Shown here piece after piece: positions 49,969 to 63,981 of a stretch of DNA of 64,000 bases. The stretch is from positions 938,501 through 1,002,500 of the forward strand of contig CANJKZ010000262.1 in assembly GCA_947471745.1 (NCBI GenBank), in the 5' to 3' direction. Position 1 is the first letter of the stretch. Each line of letters opens with the position of its first letter. The notes under the pieces were generated by a model. The model searched no databases, was not told the DNA's origin, and saw only the letters and a program-made list of their open reading frames with translations. The position numbers and the translations under genes are program-made. Source of the stretch: Closterium sp. Naga37s-1. Its lineage: Eukaryota > Streptophyta > Zygnematophyceae > Desmidiales > Closteriaceae.

Positions 49969-51444
49969 CCCGCCAACCGCATTATCTGCCACACCGCATT
50001 ACCCCCCACACCTTACTATCCGCCACACCGTATTATCCGACAGCGCTTCATCACTCACCGATAGCTGCGCCGGAGTCTGCACGTCACCCGGCGCTTCATT
50101 TTGCTGCTCCTCCTCGCCGCGCTTCTCTCCACCAACTCCGTCATCTCTATCGCGCGCCTCTCCGCCATCTCCGCCGTTCCCGCTTCCTGCCTTATGCGCT
50201 ACTGCCACGGCTTCAAGTGCGGGACATGGGGCATTGCCGACGCCGGCGGTGCTGTTTGGAGCGGCTTGGCGCGCAGCGACGGAGGAGGGCGAGGAGGAGG
50301 AGAGGACGGAGGAGCGGAACCGGAGGAGAGGGGAGGAGCGGGAGAGGAGTAGTGGGGAGAGGAAAGGAGTCAATGCGTCTTGGACTAGGGCCTGATTGAC
50401 AAGAGATGGACAGGAAGAAGAGGGGAAGGCGTGGTTTGGGCTATAGAGCAGCCTCGAGCAGCCTCCACTCTAGCCAAGAGTGGAGGAGGAAAGTGCAAAA
50501 ATCCTCTGGCCCCCAAATGTGGCCTCCTACCCTTTCCCCACTGCGTGGAGACAGTCGCTCGATGGGAGGCACTGACGTGTGCCTCTCACCGCGATCGAGC
50601 AGCGCGTCGGCTGGCTATGCGGCGGCGCCGTCTCAGAACTTGATGGCGATCACTATGCAGTTTTAATGTAGCCTATACGTGGCTTGTATCGGTCCATTGC
50701 TCTATTCGGCGTGACGTACCCCGCACACTAGCAGCGTCATCAGCGCGCCGAGCGTCGCGGCCGCGTGTATGCCCCACCCGTGCTGCGAGCTCTTAAAAGG
50801 TGGACACGTCATCATCCTTCGATCCCAGGTCTGGGTTTATGACTTCAGCAGAGGAGCTGTGACTTCTTATGAATACTACCTAGTAGCTGCTCGAGTGTGA
50901 GTTAGTACCGGCTCGAGTGTGAGCTAGTAGTGGCTCGAGTATGAAGAGACGAGCGTGTCTCGAAGTCTTTCCGCTACTTACTAGTTGTTGAGGCAAAGGG
51001 TGAAATACTTCTGCCACTTCAGGAAGACGTGGGGTGGGTGGGATAGCTACCTGGCTGGTGGCATTATGGAGTGACAATCTGGTGCGTGTCGAGTCGCGGT
51101 GTTTTTATAGGATCGAAGCGCGTGAAATCAAGAATCGTGGGGCTGGATGGTTGTTGTTGATTTGTCATTGGCGCACGAACGGGAACGACAGCACCACGAT
51201 GACGCACACTCGCTCAGAGCTTGTCGCATGCTTGGTAACACGCATGTCCCTCTTTGTACCGAGTACAGAAGTAAATTGTAGCGCACAAGTTCACTATTGG
51301 ACAAGTGTTAATGCAGTTGTAAGGATGGTTGCATCATATAGCGGAACACTGTAACACGCAGGCCAGAGTATGATATTGCAGTAGACACATGAGAATTCTA
51401 AAAACAGTCAAACAAATACAGAAATAGGCTAATGAATTGTATTT

Positions 51445-53326
51445 TCAAGCAAGAGAGATGCGCTTGTCATGAATCGGCAGAGGCTGTGGCGTATGGGCCT
51501 CGTGTGGGTGCGACTCGCCCTTGTACACCTTGAAGTGTGTGAATAGGCGGCGACCCAACTGGTGTGGAAAGAGAGGGCAGAAAACCGAAAGAGACACATT
51601 AGTCAATACTCCATAGCAACTGGAGTGAAACAACAGTCAATACTCCCTTGTTTCTAGTGTGGAGGGTCAATAAGGTGTGTTTGTACACAGCATGCCCCAC
51701 ACAACATGCACCACACAACATGTCCCACACCATATATCCCATACCAGCATGCCTACACAGCATACCCCATCAAAACGCTTCAGAACACTTCCAAGAATGG
51801 AGCTCAAGTCGTGTTTTGACATGCCCCCACCTCACTACCCCACCCCTGTGTTAATGTTAGCCCTCAAATCTCACATTTTGTACTTGCACTTTTATATCCT
51901 AGTGTACTGTGTACTTTGTGTTTGGTTGAGTGTACACCCACATCCCAACCAAACCCAAATGTGATCTCCAAGCAATCTCCAACCCATCAATTGGAGATTG
52001 CCTTGGAATTACCCCCAATCCCCTAGGATTGCCCCCACCATTCTTACCTTGCCCATTTCCGATGTACTTAAAGAGCCTTGAGCTCATCACTAATGCATGG
52101 ATTCTAAGCTCAAGTTCTGACACCCTGCCCTCAACCCCATTCACCACCACCCACCAGCCCCTTGGGCAGCATGCTTCGCACGTCCTGGTCCACTATTCGC
52201 TCCATGATGTGGCTCTTTTCTCTGTCAATATTGTCAGAATCCCAACCACAAGACCATTGGGATAAAATGGCTTGTTAAGTAGCGGGTCAGTGCGCCCATA
52301 ACCCCTCAGGACAACGAGCCTGTAACCCTTCCCTAGGATCAATCGGGGATAACCAGTGGACCTCTGACAAATATGTCACTCAGCCAAACGGCCAAGCCCA
52401 GCGTCGCCCACATACCCAGCTCAATCCCCAAGTTTCCTGGCACAAAGAGCATCCGACCCTTGGGCAGCGCCCCACACGGCATGCTCCATGATCCTCCGAG
52501 GGACGCAGCTGTATCAATCATACTGCCCCTTGTATAACCTCACCACCCTGCCCCACCCCCAAGCCCCCCAGGGCACGGCTCGGCCCTTGAGCAGCATGCC
52601 CCGCACGGCGTGCTCCACATTGATTTCCGGGTTGCGTATCAGTACCTTTGATACACCACCACCCAGCCTCACCGCCACCACCCAACCCACCCCACACGCC
52701 CTGCCCCGCCCCCAGCCCCTGTTCCCCTCAGCTCACCCGGCCCTTGGGCAGCATGCCCCGCACGGCGTGCTCGACGATGCGCTCGGGGATGCGCGCCTGC
52801 ACCTGGTGGAATGTCTCCTCCGTCATCCCGCCCGGCCGCCCCGAGTGCTGCCGGTAAATCTTCTGCGCGCGCTTCTTGCCCGTCACCGCCACCTTCTCCG
52901 CGTTCACCTGGTGGGGAAGAGGTGGGGAGAGGGAGAGGGTAGGGGTGAAATGGGAAGGTAGGGCTCTAAGGATTGAGCTCGAATGCAGCAGGTACACAGT
53001 TTGCGTCTTCCACGCCAGCGTCATCCACTCCCGCGTTCGTGTGGCAGTCAGAAAAGGCGAGAATAAGGACGACGAAGGGCGTTGGCGACAGTGGCTTCAA
53101 ACCCTAACACACGACACAGCCGTCGCTCCCAAACACTCATCACGATGACGTACGCGCCCATGTCGACGGACGGCGTGTACGTGGGCTGGTCCTTGCCACG
53201 GATATGGTTCGCGATGGTGGAGGCGAGGCGGCCCAGGCGCTTGTCGGTGGCGTCGACGATGTACCACTGCTTCTCCACGTTCAGATGGTTCGCCTCCTTC
53301 GGGTAGTACGTGCGGTTCCACTCGTC
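51445..53326 (-). CDS. RPL13: Plastid-type ribosomal protein L13, copy 2, 5'-truncated
   Basis: Exons 53326-53144, 52907-52737 and 51558-51445 correspond to copy 1 at an offset of 23,018. One change is visible in the last exon: codon GCC-CAG-ACG becomes GCC-CAT-ACG (Gln to His in the E-A-Q-T-P segment). That Gln is common in plant plastid L13, which hints at relaxed constraint. The same 5' truncation and edge copies are present as in copy 1. Confidence 0.75.
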
Positions 53327-53616
53327 CTGTAGATGAGCAGAAAGGCGGTGATATCCAGGGATGGGGGGTGAGGGGGAATGTACCACTGCTCCGCATTCAG
53401 GTGGTTCGCCTCCTTCGGGTAGTACGTGCGGTTCCACTCACCCTGTCAGTGAAAGAGGAGCGGGAGGTATCCGTGGTGGAGTGGAGGGGGAAGAGGGGGA
53501 AGAGTGGAGGGGGAGGTACCTCTCTCCCGCTCCCCTCACACCACTGCTCTCCTGCCCCCTCCCCTCACATGGCTGCTCTCCTGACCCCTCCCCTCGCTGC
53601 ATCATTGCTGCAGCGG

Positions 53617-53702
53617 CGGCATGCAAAGAAGGCAGTGAGCAAGCGGCAGTACATGGAAGCAAAGAGGGCCCGAGCAGCCGTCGCTGACCCTGGTGCCGCC
53701 TT
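53617..53702 (+). pseudogene. Diverged PECT last-exon fragment, unit 2
   Basis: Same fragment as at 30599-30684, lacking a stop codon, and marking the start of half B in unit 2. Confidence 0.85.
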
Positions 53703-54352
53703 CCCAGGCGCCTTGAAAGTGAGGAAGGGAGCACCTGGGTGGACTCAAGGAGAGCCGCGCAGTTGTTGCTTCGTGACACCCGTGGCATGGCCTCCATTTC
53801 GTTCACAGATGCACCTGCAGTGAGTTGCTGCAGTGGAGGAGCCGTGAAAGATTACGTTTAGTGGATGACCAGGTTTGCAGTGGTGTAGTGCGGTGTGAGC
53901 TGTCTTGGCAGTGGTAGTGGTAGGAGCGGAAGCGGTGCACCCGCTGGGTGTAGAAATGTGTTGCTATTGAAACGCAGTGGTGGCATTATCCTCGGCAATA
54001 TTATACCCGTATGCCTGCCAGCAGAGTGGCTCGTTTTACCTCTGTTGCCACTGCCAGCTACTGATTCAAGAGTGCTAAAAGTCTTTAGACTGCAAAAAAA
54101 ATGTGACACTTCAAATTACAGTTCCACTGAAAATAAAATTCTCTTAAGCTTCAGGCTGTGGAGACAAGCCGTTAGCTAGTAAGTCATAGTTGAGGCTGAC
54201 GGGGGGGTGGGTAGACCACTAGCGTAGTAGCTGTAGCTTGTCTGCCACTGTAGTAGCTGTAGCTTGTCTGCCACTGTCAGCAACAGTGGTGTCCCACACA
54301 AACCACACAAGAGTAGAAACTCCCTAGAGTGGTACGATGCTCCCCCTGCTTC

Positions 54353-57300
54353 TCAGGGTTCAGGTTGAGGGGCAGAAGAGTTGACTAGAAGCCGTAGCTT
54401 GTCAGCAACAGTGGTGTCCCGCACAAACCACACGTGGGACTCGCCGGGCGGCACTATAGTTTGGCAGTGTGCATTGACCGGGTTGACCACTCCAGACAAA
54501 TGGAAATGCCGTAGCTCCGTTGCTGCGTTCAGCACTACTCCGCCCTTCTGTGGCTCCCGTGCGATGTGGATAGACATAACCTCCACCTGAAGGGGAATGG
54601 GGGTGACAGGCAACGGGGATGACAGGCAAGGGGGTGATGGGTGATTTGCGGGGATGCACTCATCACCACTCAGCACCATTCAGCGCCACGCAGAACAACG
54701 CAGCACAACGCAGCACCACGCAGCACCACGCAGCACCACGCAGCACAACGCAGCACAACGCAGCACCACGCAGCACCACGCAGCACCACGCAGCACCACG
54801 CAGCACCACGCAGCACCACGCAGCACCACGCAGCACAACGCAGCACAACGCAGCACCACGCAGCACCACGCAGCACAACGCAGCACAACGCAGCACCATG
54901 CAGCACCACGCAGCACCACGCAGCACCACGCAGCACCACGCAGCACCACGCAGCACCACGCAGCACCACGCAGCACCACGCAGCACCACGCAGCACCACG
55001 CAGCACCACGCAGCACCTGCTAGGAGGGTGAGAGGCCGTCTCACCTTGCGCGGGTTGACAATCAGTTTCCGGTGGCCCCGCCAGTCCTCACACCGCTCTG
55101 AGTCAATCCGCTGCCCCTCCGCCCTGTCGCGCAAGCACCACACGTCTGGGTGCCGGAACACCATTCGCGATAGCAGCTGCACGGCACGTCTCTTTGCCTC
55201 CGTCCCTGCAGCTTCATCCCACTGCATCTCAGCACCCTCCGTGCCGTTCCCTGCTGTTCCCAGTGCTGTCTCTGCGTGCCTACTTCTGGCGTTCACTGCC
55301 GCTCCAGCCCCCCGGGCACCACCACCAGCAGCCTCCACTGCAGCAGACCCACCACCCACAACACCACCAGAGTCAGCAGGCACCACCGTAGCAGCCTCAG
55401 CAGGTGCGGGTGCGTCCTCCCCCCCTTCCCCTTGGCAGACAGAGGGCTCGACGGCGAAAGCACCATGTGAGAGCCAGGGGGCGTGGGCGTGCGTGGCGAG
55501 CAGCGAGGGCAGGGAGTGCGGGGGGACGGGCGCGAGGAACTCGTCTGTGTCGTGGAGGATCACCCAGCGCGAGGTGAGGAGCGATCGGTATATGCAGTCG
55601 TTGCTGGCTAGGGTCTGGTGGGTGGGAGGGGGTGTATAAGGGAAGAAGAGGTGTGTGTGGAATTAGGTGCTAGAATAGGCGTGCACATGTCTCAGCAGAA
55701 GAGAGGAACTCGTCTGTGTCGTGGAGGGTCATCCAGCGCGAGGTGAAGAGCGATCGGTATATGCAGTCGTTGCTGGCTAGGGTCTGGTGGGTGGGAGGGG
55801 GGAGTGAAGAAGAGGTGCTCAATGCGGTACTCGATTCGCGGAATGAGGTACTGAGATCGCCCTGTGCCTGTGACGGCACGGGCAAGATGAATTCGTTGGT
55901 GTTGAGCAGTTTTGCTTGAGGCGCCTCAAAACTCGTTGGTGTCGAGCAGTGTGCCCCATCGAGAGGAGAAGAGGTGCAGTTGCTGCCTGCTAGCGTGTGG
56001 TGGGAGACGTAATATATGCAAGGATTTAATCAATGTACGCATGTATGGAAATGTATTCATGGAAATGTGTACGTATGTACGTATGCAGTTACATAAAGGT
56101 GTATATGCTTGAAAAGAAGCTCAAAACAACCCCCCCCACCGACCTGGTGCTTGGTGATAAAGCTCAGCGCCCACTCCCCCGCGTGAAACCCAAACCGCCA
56201 CTCTCCGGACACGTCTGTAACAGCAGCCATGCCGGCAGCAAAGTGCGGCGTGAAGGGCGCCGTGAGGGTGTGTGTTGATCGACTCAAAACACATTTGGTG
56301 CTTGGTGTGAAGCTCACCTGGTGCTTGGTGTGCAGCTCACCTGGTGCTTGGTGTGCAGCTCACCTGGTGCTTGGTGTGAAGCTCACCTGGTGCTTGGTGT
56401 GAAGCTCACCTGGTGCTTGGTGTGAAGCTCACCTGGTGCTTGGTGTGCAGCTCACCTGGTGCTTGGTGTGAAGCTCACCTGGTGCTTGGTGTGAAGCTCA
56501 CCTGGTGCTTGGTGTGAAGCTCACCTGGTGCTTGGTGTGAAGCTCACCTGGTGCTTGGTGTGCAGCTCACCTGGTGCTTGGTGTGAAGCTCACCTGGTGC
56601 TTGGTGTGCAGCTCACCTGGTGCTTGGTGTGAAGCTCACGTGGTGCTTGGTGTGAAGCTCACCTGGTGCTTGGTGTGAAGCTCACCTGGTGCTTGGTGTG
56701 AAGCTCACCTGGTGCTTGGTGTGAAGCTCAGCTGGTGCTTGGTGTGAAGCTCACCTGGTGCTTGGTGTGCAGCTCACCTGGTGCTTGGTGTGCAGCTCAC
56801 CTGGTGCTTGGTGTGAAGCTCACCTGGTGCTTGGTAGTAAAGTAGAGCAACTCCACTCCTGCACGAAACCCAAACCGCCGCCCTGCCGACATGTCCGTAA
56901 CAGCAGCAACACCCGCAGCAAAGTACGGCGTGAAGAGCGCCGTGAGGGCGGGAGTCCACGCAGCCATGTCGTAGAATATGAAGCGGGAGACGTTGGCGTG
57001 CACGCGGTGGTACTCCGCCCAGGTCCACACCATGCCCGCGTCCAACGTGCCGTAGAGCGGCTGTGAGCACCACGTGAGGTGGACTGGGAGGGAGGCGTCC
57101 GGTGGTGGTTCCAGAGGCTGCAGTTGGGGAGATGGAGGGGGGGGGGGAGGGGAGAGGGATGGGGATCGGGAGAGGAATCGGGAGACGTTGGCGTGCATGC
57201 GGCAGTAGTCCGCCGGTGCCCACACTGCCCCGGCGACTAACGTGCCGTAGAGCGGCTGGCAGCACCAGGTTAGGTGCAAATCTGCTGTCCTCCAAAACAT

Positions 57301-58955
57301 TATAACTTCCTCCCCCGCATCCCACCTGCCCCACATCCCACCTGCCCCGCATCCCACCTGCCCCACATCCCACCTGCCCCACATCCCACCTGCCCCGCAT
57401 CCCACCTGCCCCGGGCGTTCATTGAATACGGCAGCTTCCACGCCATCCATGGTCATCACCAGGTAGCCGCCTGCCCGGGACGTGTTGCCCCACAGCTGGC
57501 AGAACGCTGCTAGCGAGTCAGTCTGTAAGGGGGATGAGGGAAGGGGGTGTAGAGAAAAGGGGAGAGAGAGTCTGAGGGTGAATTTTTCTGGGTATTGAGT
57601 TGCTCTGCAGGGGGGACGGAGGTGTGGAGGTGAACAGAGGGAGGGGAAAGGGCTGGATAGAAAATTCGTGACTAGGCGAGTCAGTTTGAAACGAGGATGA
57701 GGGGAAAGGTGCGAGAGCGGTGTGAGATGAAGCACCTGAGTTTTGGGGCCCATGAAGTCTCTGTACCACACTGAACCGTTCACTCTGCTGCCGTCTCGCC
57801 CCACCCATCTGCAGCCCTCCCCGTCCGTCATCCATGTGAAATTGAGGCCGCTTATAGCGAGTACGACGAAGCGAGAGGGGCTGACGCGGTAGGCGCTGGG
57901 GGATGGAAAAATGAGATGAGAGAGGAGTAATAGGGGGGGATGGAGGAGGGGAATGTGTCGGGTAGAGCAGAGGAAATGAGTGAGGGAGGAGGGTAAGATA
58001 AAGACCTAGGCAGGTGAGTCTGGTTATGTCCCACCTCGGCATACGATAATTATGGCCACAGGATTGGAAGCAGCACCTGAACTCGTAGAGGATTGTAAGC
58101 AGCACCTGAACTCCTAGAGGATTGGAAGCAGCACCTGAACTCGTAGAGGATTGGAAGCAGCACCTGAACTCGTAGAGGAATCCTCGCTGCTGGTAGGTTC
58201 GTTGCCTCCACTGCCGCGCTTCCGTCTCAAGCGCCCTCGCCACAGCCACGTCTGACTGATTACGCCTGCGCCTCGCTTCCAGTGCCTCCGTGTAGCGCTG
58301 CCCGCCGCAAGGGCACGCACGCACACATACGCACACACACATACGCACACACACATACGCACTCAGACGCACGCACAGTCAGGTACAGACAGAGGCACGC
58401 ACGCAGAGAGCAACAAGAAGCGTGGGAGTGAAGGGATATTAGGGAATTCTCAAAGTACTCTCAAAATGCGCTTTGAAAGAGAAGCGCGGAGGGGCGGGCC
58501 GCTCCAGCGGTCGTCCGCAAGCACTGTCACCCCCATCCAGTCACACCGCATACCGCAACGCCCGCCACCCGGCACTATCCGCCAAACTGCATTATCCGCC
58601 ACGCCGATAGTTGCGCCATCGCGCCATCACTCACCGATAATTGCGCCAGATTCTGCACGTCACGCGCTTCGTTCCACTGTTCCTCCTCGCCGCTCTTCCA
58701 ACCGCCTTCTCCGCCGCTCGTCTCTCCGCCATCTCCGCCGCTCCCGCTTCCCGCATCGTGCGCTACAGCTACGGCGTCAAGTGCGGGGCAAGGGGCATTT
58801 CCGGTGCCGGCGGTGCTGTTTGAAGCGGCTTGGCGCGCAGTGGCGGAGGATGGAGAGGTGGAGGAGGAGAGGACGGAGGAGCGGAACCGGAGGAGCGGGG
58901 AGGAGTGGGAGAGGAGGAGCGGGGAGAAGAAAGGCGTCAATGCGTCCTGGACCAT
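54353..58955 (-). CDS. GT92-B, copy 2
   Basis: Exons: 58955-58635, 58297-58164, 57895-57736, 57522-57406, 57117-56824, 55614-55045 and 54586-54353. The frame and ATG are intact as in copy 1, to which it is nearly identical. One coding difference in exon 6 is visible (S-E-L-C against S-E-R-C). The intron satellites are shorter: about 33 decamers at 54672-55016 and about 23 donor units at 56297-56826. Nothing in the exons suggests loss of function. Confidence 0.65.
56297..56826 (-). repeat. 23-bp splice-donor satellite, unit 2 copy
   Basis: About 23 units of the CACCAG|GTGAGC repeat, against 43 in unit 1. The first and last dozen units match those of unit 1, so an internal block of 20 units was lost here or gained there. 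Confidence 0.9.
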
Positions 58956-60283
58956 GGCCTGATTGACGAGAGACGGACGGGAAAAATAGGGGAAGGCGTG
59001 GTTCTTGAGTCCACTGGTAATCATTCTGGATTCTCAGACAGCGTCGATGCGCCGAACTGGCGTGGCTGCACTATAGCCTAGAGAGGAAGAGGAAAGCGCA
59101 AACATTTCCCTCGTCCCCACTGAGTGGAGGCGCGAGCTCGATGGGGGCGCTGATGTGCGCGTGAGCGCCTCTCGTCACAGTGGAGCAACGCATCGCCTGC
59201 CTGGCTATGCGGCACTGTCCCGGAAAAAAAGTCGGGCTAGCGGGGCGCCCGCGGGCTAGCGGGGCACCCGCGGGCTAGCGGGGCGTATATAGAAATCGGT
59301 CTCAATCATGTTGTAGCCTATTAGTGGCTTGTTCCTGGATCTATCCATTGATCTGAGTGACGCTTCGGCACGTACCCCGCACACTAGCAGCGTTAGCAGC
59401 GCGCCGAGCGTCGCGGTCGCGTGTACGGCCCACCTGTGCCGCGAGAGCTTAAATGGTGGACACGTCATCATCCTTCGATCCCAGGCCTGTGCTTTATGAA
59501 TTCAGCAGAGGGAATGTGAGTGCTAGTACACACTAGTTAGTAGCGGCTCGAGTGTGAGTTAGTAACGGCTCGGGTATGAATAAAATGGCGAGTCTCTATG
59601 CCTTGCCGTTACTAAGTTGATGCTAAGGGTGAATCACTCAGTCAGCTGTTTACTGGAGGCACTGAAGCCGTGTGTTCCTCCAGCCCCTCTGTCCTATAGA
59701 CGCGGATAGATGACCATAGCACTACTGCGAATGGATCAGCAGGGGCACGAGGAGACGAACTTATCAGGTCCAGACCATACGCGAGCCGGCAGCACCGAAT
59801 ACCAGCCAGCAGCGGAACTTGGCCGTGCGCGCCTGACATGGTCGTAGCAAGATGCGCTTAGGGGGATGGTTAGGTTAGTCCTCGCGGTCGCGGAAGATCG
59901 TGAGTCGTCGTGACGTGGCTTATGTGAGGCAGGCGGTTTGATAACCACCAATAGTCGAGCATAACACAATCTCGTCGAGGGGGGGGGACCACCACCTCAC
60001 CACATCACACAGCATTTGCAATCGCAGGCAGACAGCATGGATTTTGTCACTCCAGGAAGGTGGGGGAAAGCTGGCTGGGGGGGAATTGCAGAGTGACCAT
60101 TTCGCGGGTGTCGCGTCGTGGTGTTTCTCGATGATCGAAGCGCGTGAATCGAAGAATCGCGCATGTGTGATTTTGGCGGGGTGCAGTTGCTGCTGAGTTG
60201 TCATTGGTGCGCAGGGATGGGTGGTTGCTGACATTGTCGCACGACGACGCACAAACCTTCAGAGTTTTGTCGCTGCTGCAGCG

Positions 60284-60358
60284 CCGGCATGCGAAGAAGG
60301 CAGGGAGTGAGCGTGAATACATGGAAGCCAAGAGAGCCCGAGCAGTGGTTGCCTCATG
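60284..60358 (+). pseudogene. Orphan PECT last exon, unit 3 boundary
   Basis: Identical to the orphan exon at 37747-37821, with the same TGA-ending junction. Confidence 0.85.
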
Positions 60359-61549
60359 AGTCATGACACTCTTGCTCCCCCCCCTTCACTGACGGTGCCT
60401 GCAGTGAGATGCCGCAGTGTAGTAGCTGCGGCTGATTACCTGTAGTGAAGTATCAGGTTTGTAGTGGTGTAGTGCAGTGCGAGCAGTCTTACCAGTGGTA
60501 GCAAGTAGTGCGGCTGCAGAGTCCAGACATGTGTTGGTATTGAAACTCAGTAATAATGTTGTCCTCATCATTAGAGCCCGGCAGCATGCCCCGCCAGCTG
60601 CCCACTTATTATCATATCTCTGCCGGCAGCCGGTGATTTAAGTGGCAAATGGCTACAGTGCTGACTGCTATGGAAAGGGACACTTGCGAATTACAGTTGC
60701 ACTGAGAATAATGATCAATTGACTGTAAAAGCCACTTGGTGAGGACTACTTCAGGTAACCTGCCAGCAGCTAGGGAGGTGTACAAGTTGGCAAGCAGCAC
60801 TCACCACCACCCTCTGCTGATACCCTCCCAGGGAGGAAAGGCCTCCACCAGACAGTCTGGAGGAAAGGTCTCAAATCAGTCTGGGTTACGACAAAGCATT
60901 GTCCGACAACCTATGGTGGCTTTACAGAGCCCCCTAATGTCCCTCGAAACCCTCGCATGGCCGCAGAGAGAGACCCTCCAAGACTGGTGTGACGCGGATG
61001 TGGCGCCTAAAATGTCAGGCTGAGGGGACGATGAGGTATCTAGTAACTATAGCTTCTATGTTCAGGTAAGTCTGTCACAACACAAACCACATAAGAGATG
61101 TTAGCTAGTAACTCTCTCACGTGGTGCATTCAATGCTTCTGCTAATGTTTCTCAGGTTGAGGCTGAAGGGCAGATACGTTAGCTAGTAGCCTTAGCCTGT
61201 CAGCAATGGTGGTGCCCTTCACAACACAAGCCACACATAAGGGTAGAGACTCTCTAGCATGCTGCAATGCACCTGCAGGGTGCTTATGCTCCTCAGGGTA
61301 GAGGCTGCAGAGCAGAGGCGTTAGCTAGTAGCCGTAGCTGGTCGGCAATGGTGGTGTCCCGCACAGTCACACGTGGACCTCCCTAGAGTGGTCCCTTTTA
61401 CTCCTAATGGCCCTTATGGTTCAGGCTGAGGGGCAGAGGCGTTAGCTAGTAGCCGGAGCTGGTCAGCAATGGTGGTGTCCCGCACAAACCACACATCAGG
61501 GTAGAGACTATATAGAATGGTGAGATGCTCCTGATGCTCCTGATGCTCC

Positions 61550-63981
61550 TCAGGGTAGAGGCTGCAGAGCAGAGGCGTTAGCTAGTAGCCGTAGCTGGTC
61601 AGCAATGGTGGTGTCCCGCACGAACCACACGTGGTCCTCCCCGGGCGGCACAAGGGTTTGGCAGTGCACGTTGACTGGGTTGACCACGCCAGGCAAATGG
61701 AAGTGCCGCAGCTCCGTGCCTGCGTTCAGCACCACACCGCCCTTCTCGGGCTCCCGTGCCTTGTGGATAGACATCACCTCCGTCTGAAGGGTGGAACGGG
61801 GGGATAAGGGGATAAGGGGAGGTCGGGGAGCGTGCATTCAAGAATGAGATGAGGAAATGGCACGCTTGCACCACGCTGCCCTTCTCGGGCTCGCGTGCCT
61901 TGTGGATGGACATCACCTCCGTCTGGAAGGGTGGATTGGGTGGATAAGGGGAGTGAATAAGGGGAGGTTGGGGAGCGTGCATTGAAGAATGAGATGAGGA
62001 AATGGCACGCTTGCACCACGCTGTACTTCTCGGGCTCCCATGCCTTATGGATGGACATCACCTCCGTCTGGAAGGGGGGGATTGGAGTGACAATCAAGGG
62101 GATGAGAAGCAAGGGGATGGGTTAGCAAGGAAGAAGAGTGTTGGTGGTTATGCGTTCAGCACCACCGCTGCCCTTCTCGGGCTCCCGTGCCTTGTGGATG
62201 GACATCACCTCGGTCTGAGAGGGGGAATGGGGGTGAGAAGCAAGGGGATGACTGATTGGTGAGGATGTGTTTGGCACAACACCGCCCTTCTGCGGCTCCT
62301 AGGCCACGTGGATGGACACCACCTCGGTGTGGAGGGTGGGAGATGGGATGACAAGCGCGGGGATGAGTTCACAAGAACGGGGAGTGATTGGTTGGGTGGG
62401 GAGTTTTTCCGCACCGTGCCGGCCTCCTTTGGTTCCCCTGCTACGTGATAGACAAGACCGAGATTTGGAGGGGGAAATGGGTGGATAAGGAGAGTGAATA
62501 AGGGGAGGATGCAGAGCGTGCACTGAAGATGACATGACAAGAGAGGGGAACGAGAGCTAGAAGGGTAGATCTTGTAAGGATTTTATAACGAGAATGACAT
62601 GACAAGAGAGAATCAGCTTCCGGTGGCCTTGCCAGTCGTCACACCGGTCCCCATCCATCTGCTGTTCTGCTCCACTGAGGGGAAAATGTGAACCATAAAG
62701 ATGCATCTGGGAGCGAGAAAATGAGTCTCCTAGGAGGGAGCAGGAATCCTGAGAGGGCAGGGCGTGTCACCTTGCGGGGGTTGAGAATCAGTTTCCGATG
62801 GCCCCGCCAGTCATCACAGAGGTTCGAGTCAATCTGCTGCCCCTCCGCTCTGTCCCGCACGCACCACACCTCCGGCCGGCGGAACACCAGTCTGGACAGC
62901 ACCTCAATGGCGCGCCTCTTCGCCTCCGCCACTGCAGCTTCGTCCCACTGCGCCTCACCACCCTGCATGCCGTTTCCTGCTGTCCCCGGTGCTGTCTCTT
63001 CGTGGCTGTTGCTGGCGTTCACTGCTGCTCCAGCCTCCCTGGTACCACCACCAGCCGCCACAGCAGCAGCGTCAGCAGGCGCCACCGCAGCAGCCCCAGC
63101 AGGCGCCAGTGCCCCCTCCCTTTCCTCTTGGCACATGGAGGGTTCGACAACGAGGGCGCCGTGGGAGAGCCAGGGGGCGTGGGCGTGGGTGGCTAGCAGC
63201 GAGTGCAGGGAGTGGGGAGGCACGGGGGAGAGGAACTCGTCGGTGTCGTGTAGAGTGACCCAGCGAGAGGTGAGGAGCGACCGGAATATGCAGTCGTTGC
63301 CTGCAAGGGTCTGGTGGTGGGAGAGGGTGTGGGAGGGAAGAAGAGGTGTGTGCGGAATCAGGAACTAGAATGGGAGTGCACCCTGTGGCGGCACAGGGGA
63401 GAGGAGCTCGTCGGTGTCGTGTAGAGTGACCCAGCGAGAGGTGAGGAGCAACCGGAATATGCAGTCGTTGCCTGCGAGCGTCTGGTGGGAGGTGTAAGGT
63501 TTGTATATAAATAAGTATATGTACACATATATGTATATATGGATACGTGTACGTGTATGTATGCATATACAAAAGAGTTTTTATGCTTGAAAACAAGCTC
63601 AAAACTGTCTCCCACCGACCTGGTGTTTCGTGATAAAGCTCCCACCTCCCGACATGTCCTCAAAACAGTCTCCCACCTCCCACCGACCTGGTGCTTGGTG
63701 ATGAAGCTCAGCGCCCCCTCCCCCGCATGAAACCCGAACCGCTGCCCTCCCGACATGTCTGTAACGGCCGCTATGCCGGCAGCAAAGTAGGGCGCGAAGA
63801 GTGCCGAGAGGGCGGGCGACCAGGCAGCCATGTCGTAGAAGAGGAAGCGGGAGACGTTGGCGTGCACGCGGTGGTACTCCGGCCATGCCCACACGGGCCC
63901 GGCGTCCAACGTGCCGTAGAGCGGCTGGGAGCACCACGTGAGGTGCACGGGGAGAGAGGCGTCTGGTGGGGGTTCCAAAGG
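61550..63981 (-). CDS. GT92-A, copy 3, partial at window edge
   Basis: Exons 7, 6 and 5 are present at 61783-61550, 63310-62771 and 63981-63688; exons 4 to 1 lie beyond the window. Coding sequence is nearly identical to copies 1 and 2. A 1-bp deletion near 62446 lies in a decayed edge copy inside intron 6 and does not affect an exon. Confidence 0.65.

Larger units (their letters stand above)
39013..50388 (-). pseudogene. GT92-A, copy 2, split by Copia in exon 4
   Basis: Exons 7, 6 and 5 are 39246-39013, 40774-40235 and 41445-41152. Exon 4 is broken: its 3' part is 42134-42093 and its 5' part is 48698-48619 (positions 48619-48623 repeat the target site). Exons 3, 2 and 1 are 49069-48910, 49496-49363 and 50388-50059. 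The insertion falls in the codons for M-D-G-V. Exon 1 shares the CTA in place of ATG seen in copy 1. The remaining exons keep their reading frame and splice sites, so the break is recent. Confidence 0.8.
37736..60272. repeat. Tandem unit 2 (contains the Copia insertion)
   Basis: This is a near-identical copy of unit 1, with the 6,484-bp Copia element and its 5-bp target duplication added and three satellite arrays shortened by 168, 20 and 460 bp. Differences elsewhere are scattered single bases. The unit starts at an orphan PECT exon 7 fused to the downstream region with about 84 bp missing relative to unit 1 (the true PECT stop and following sequence). Confidence 0.9.
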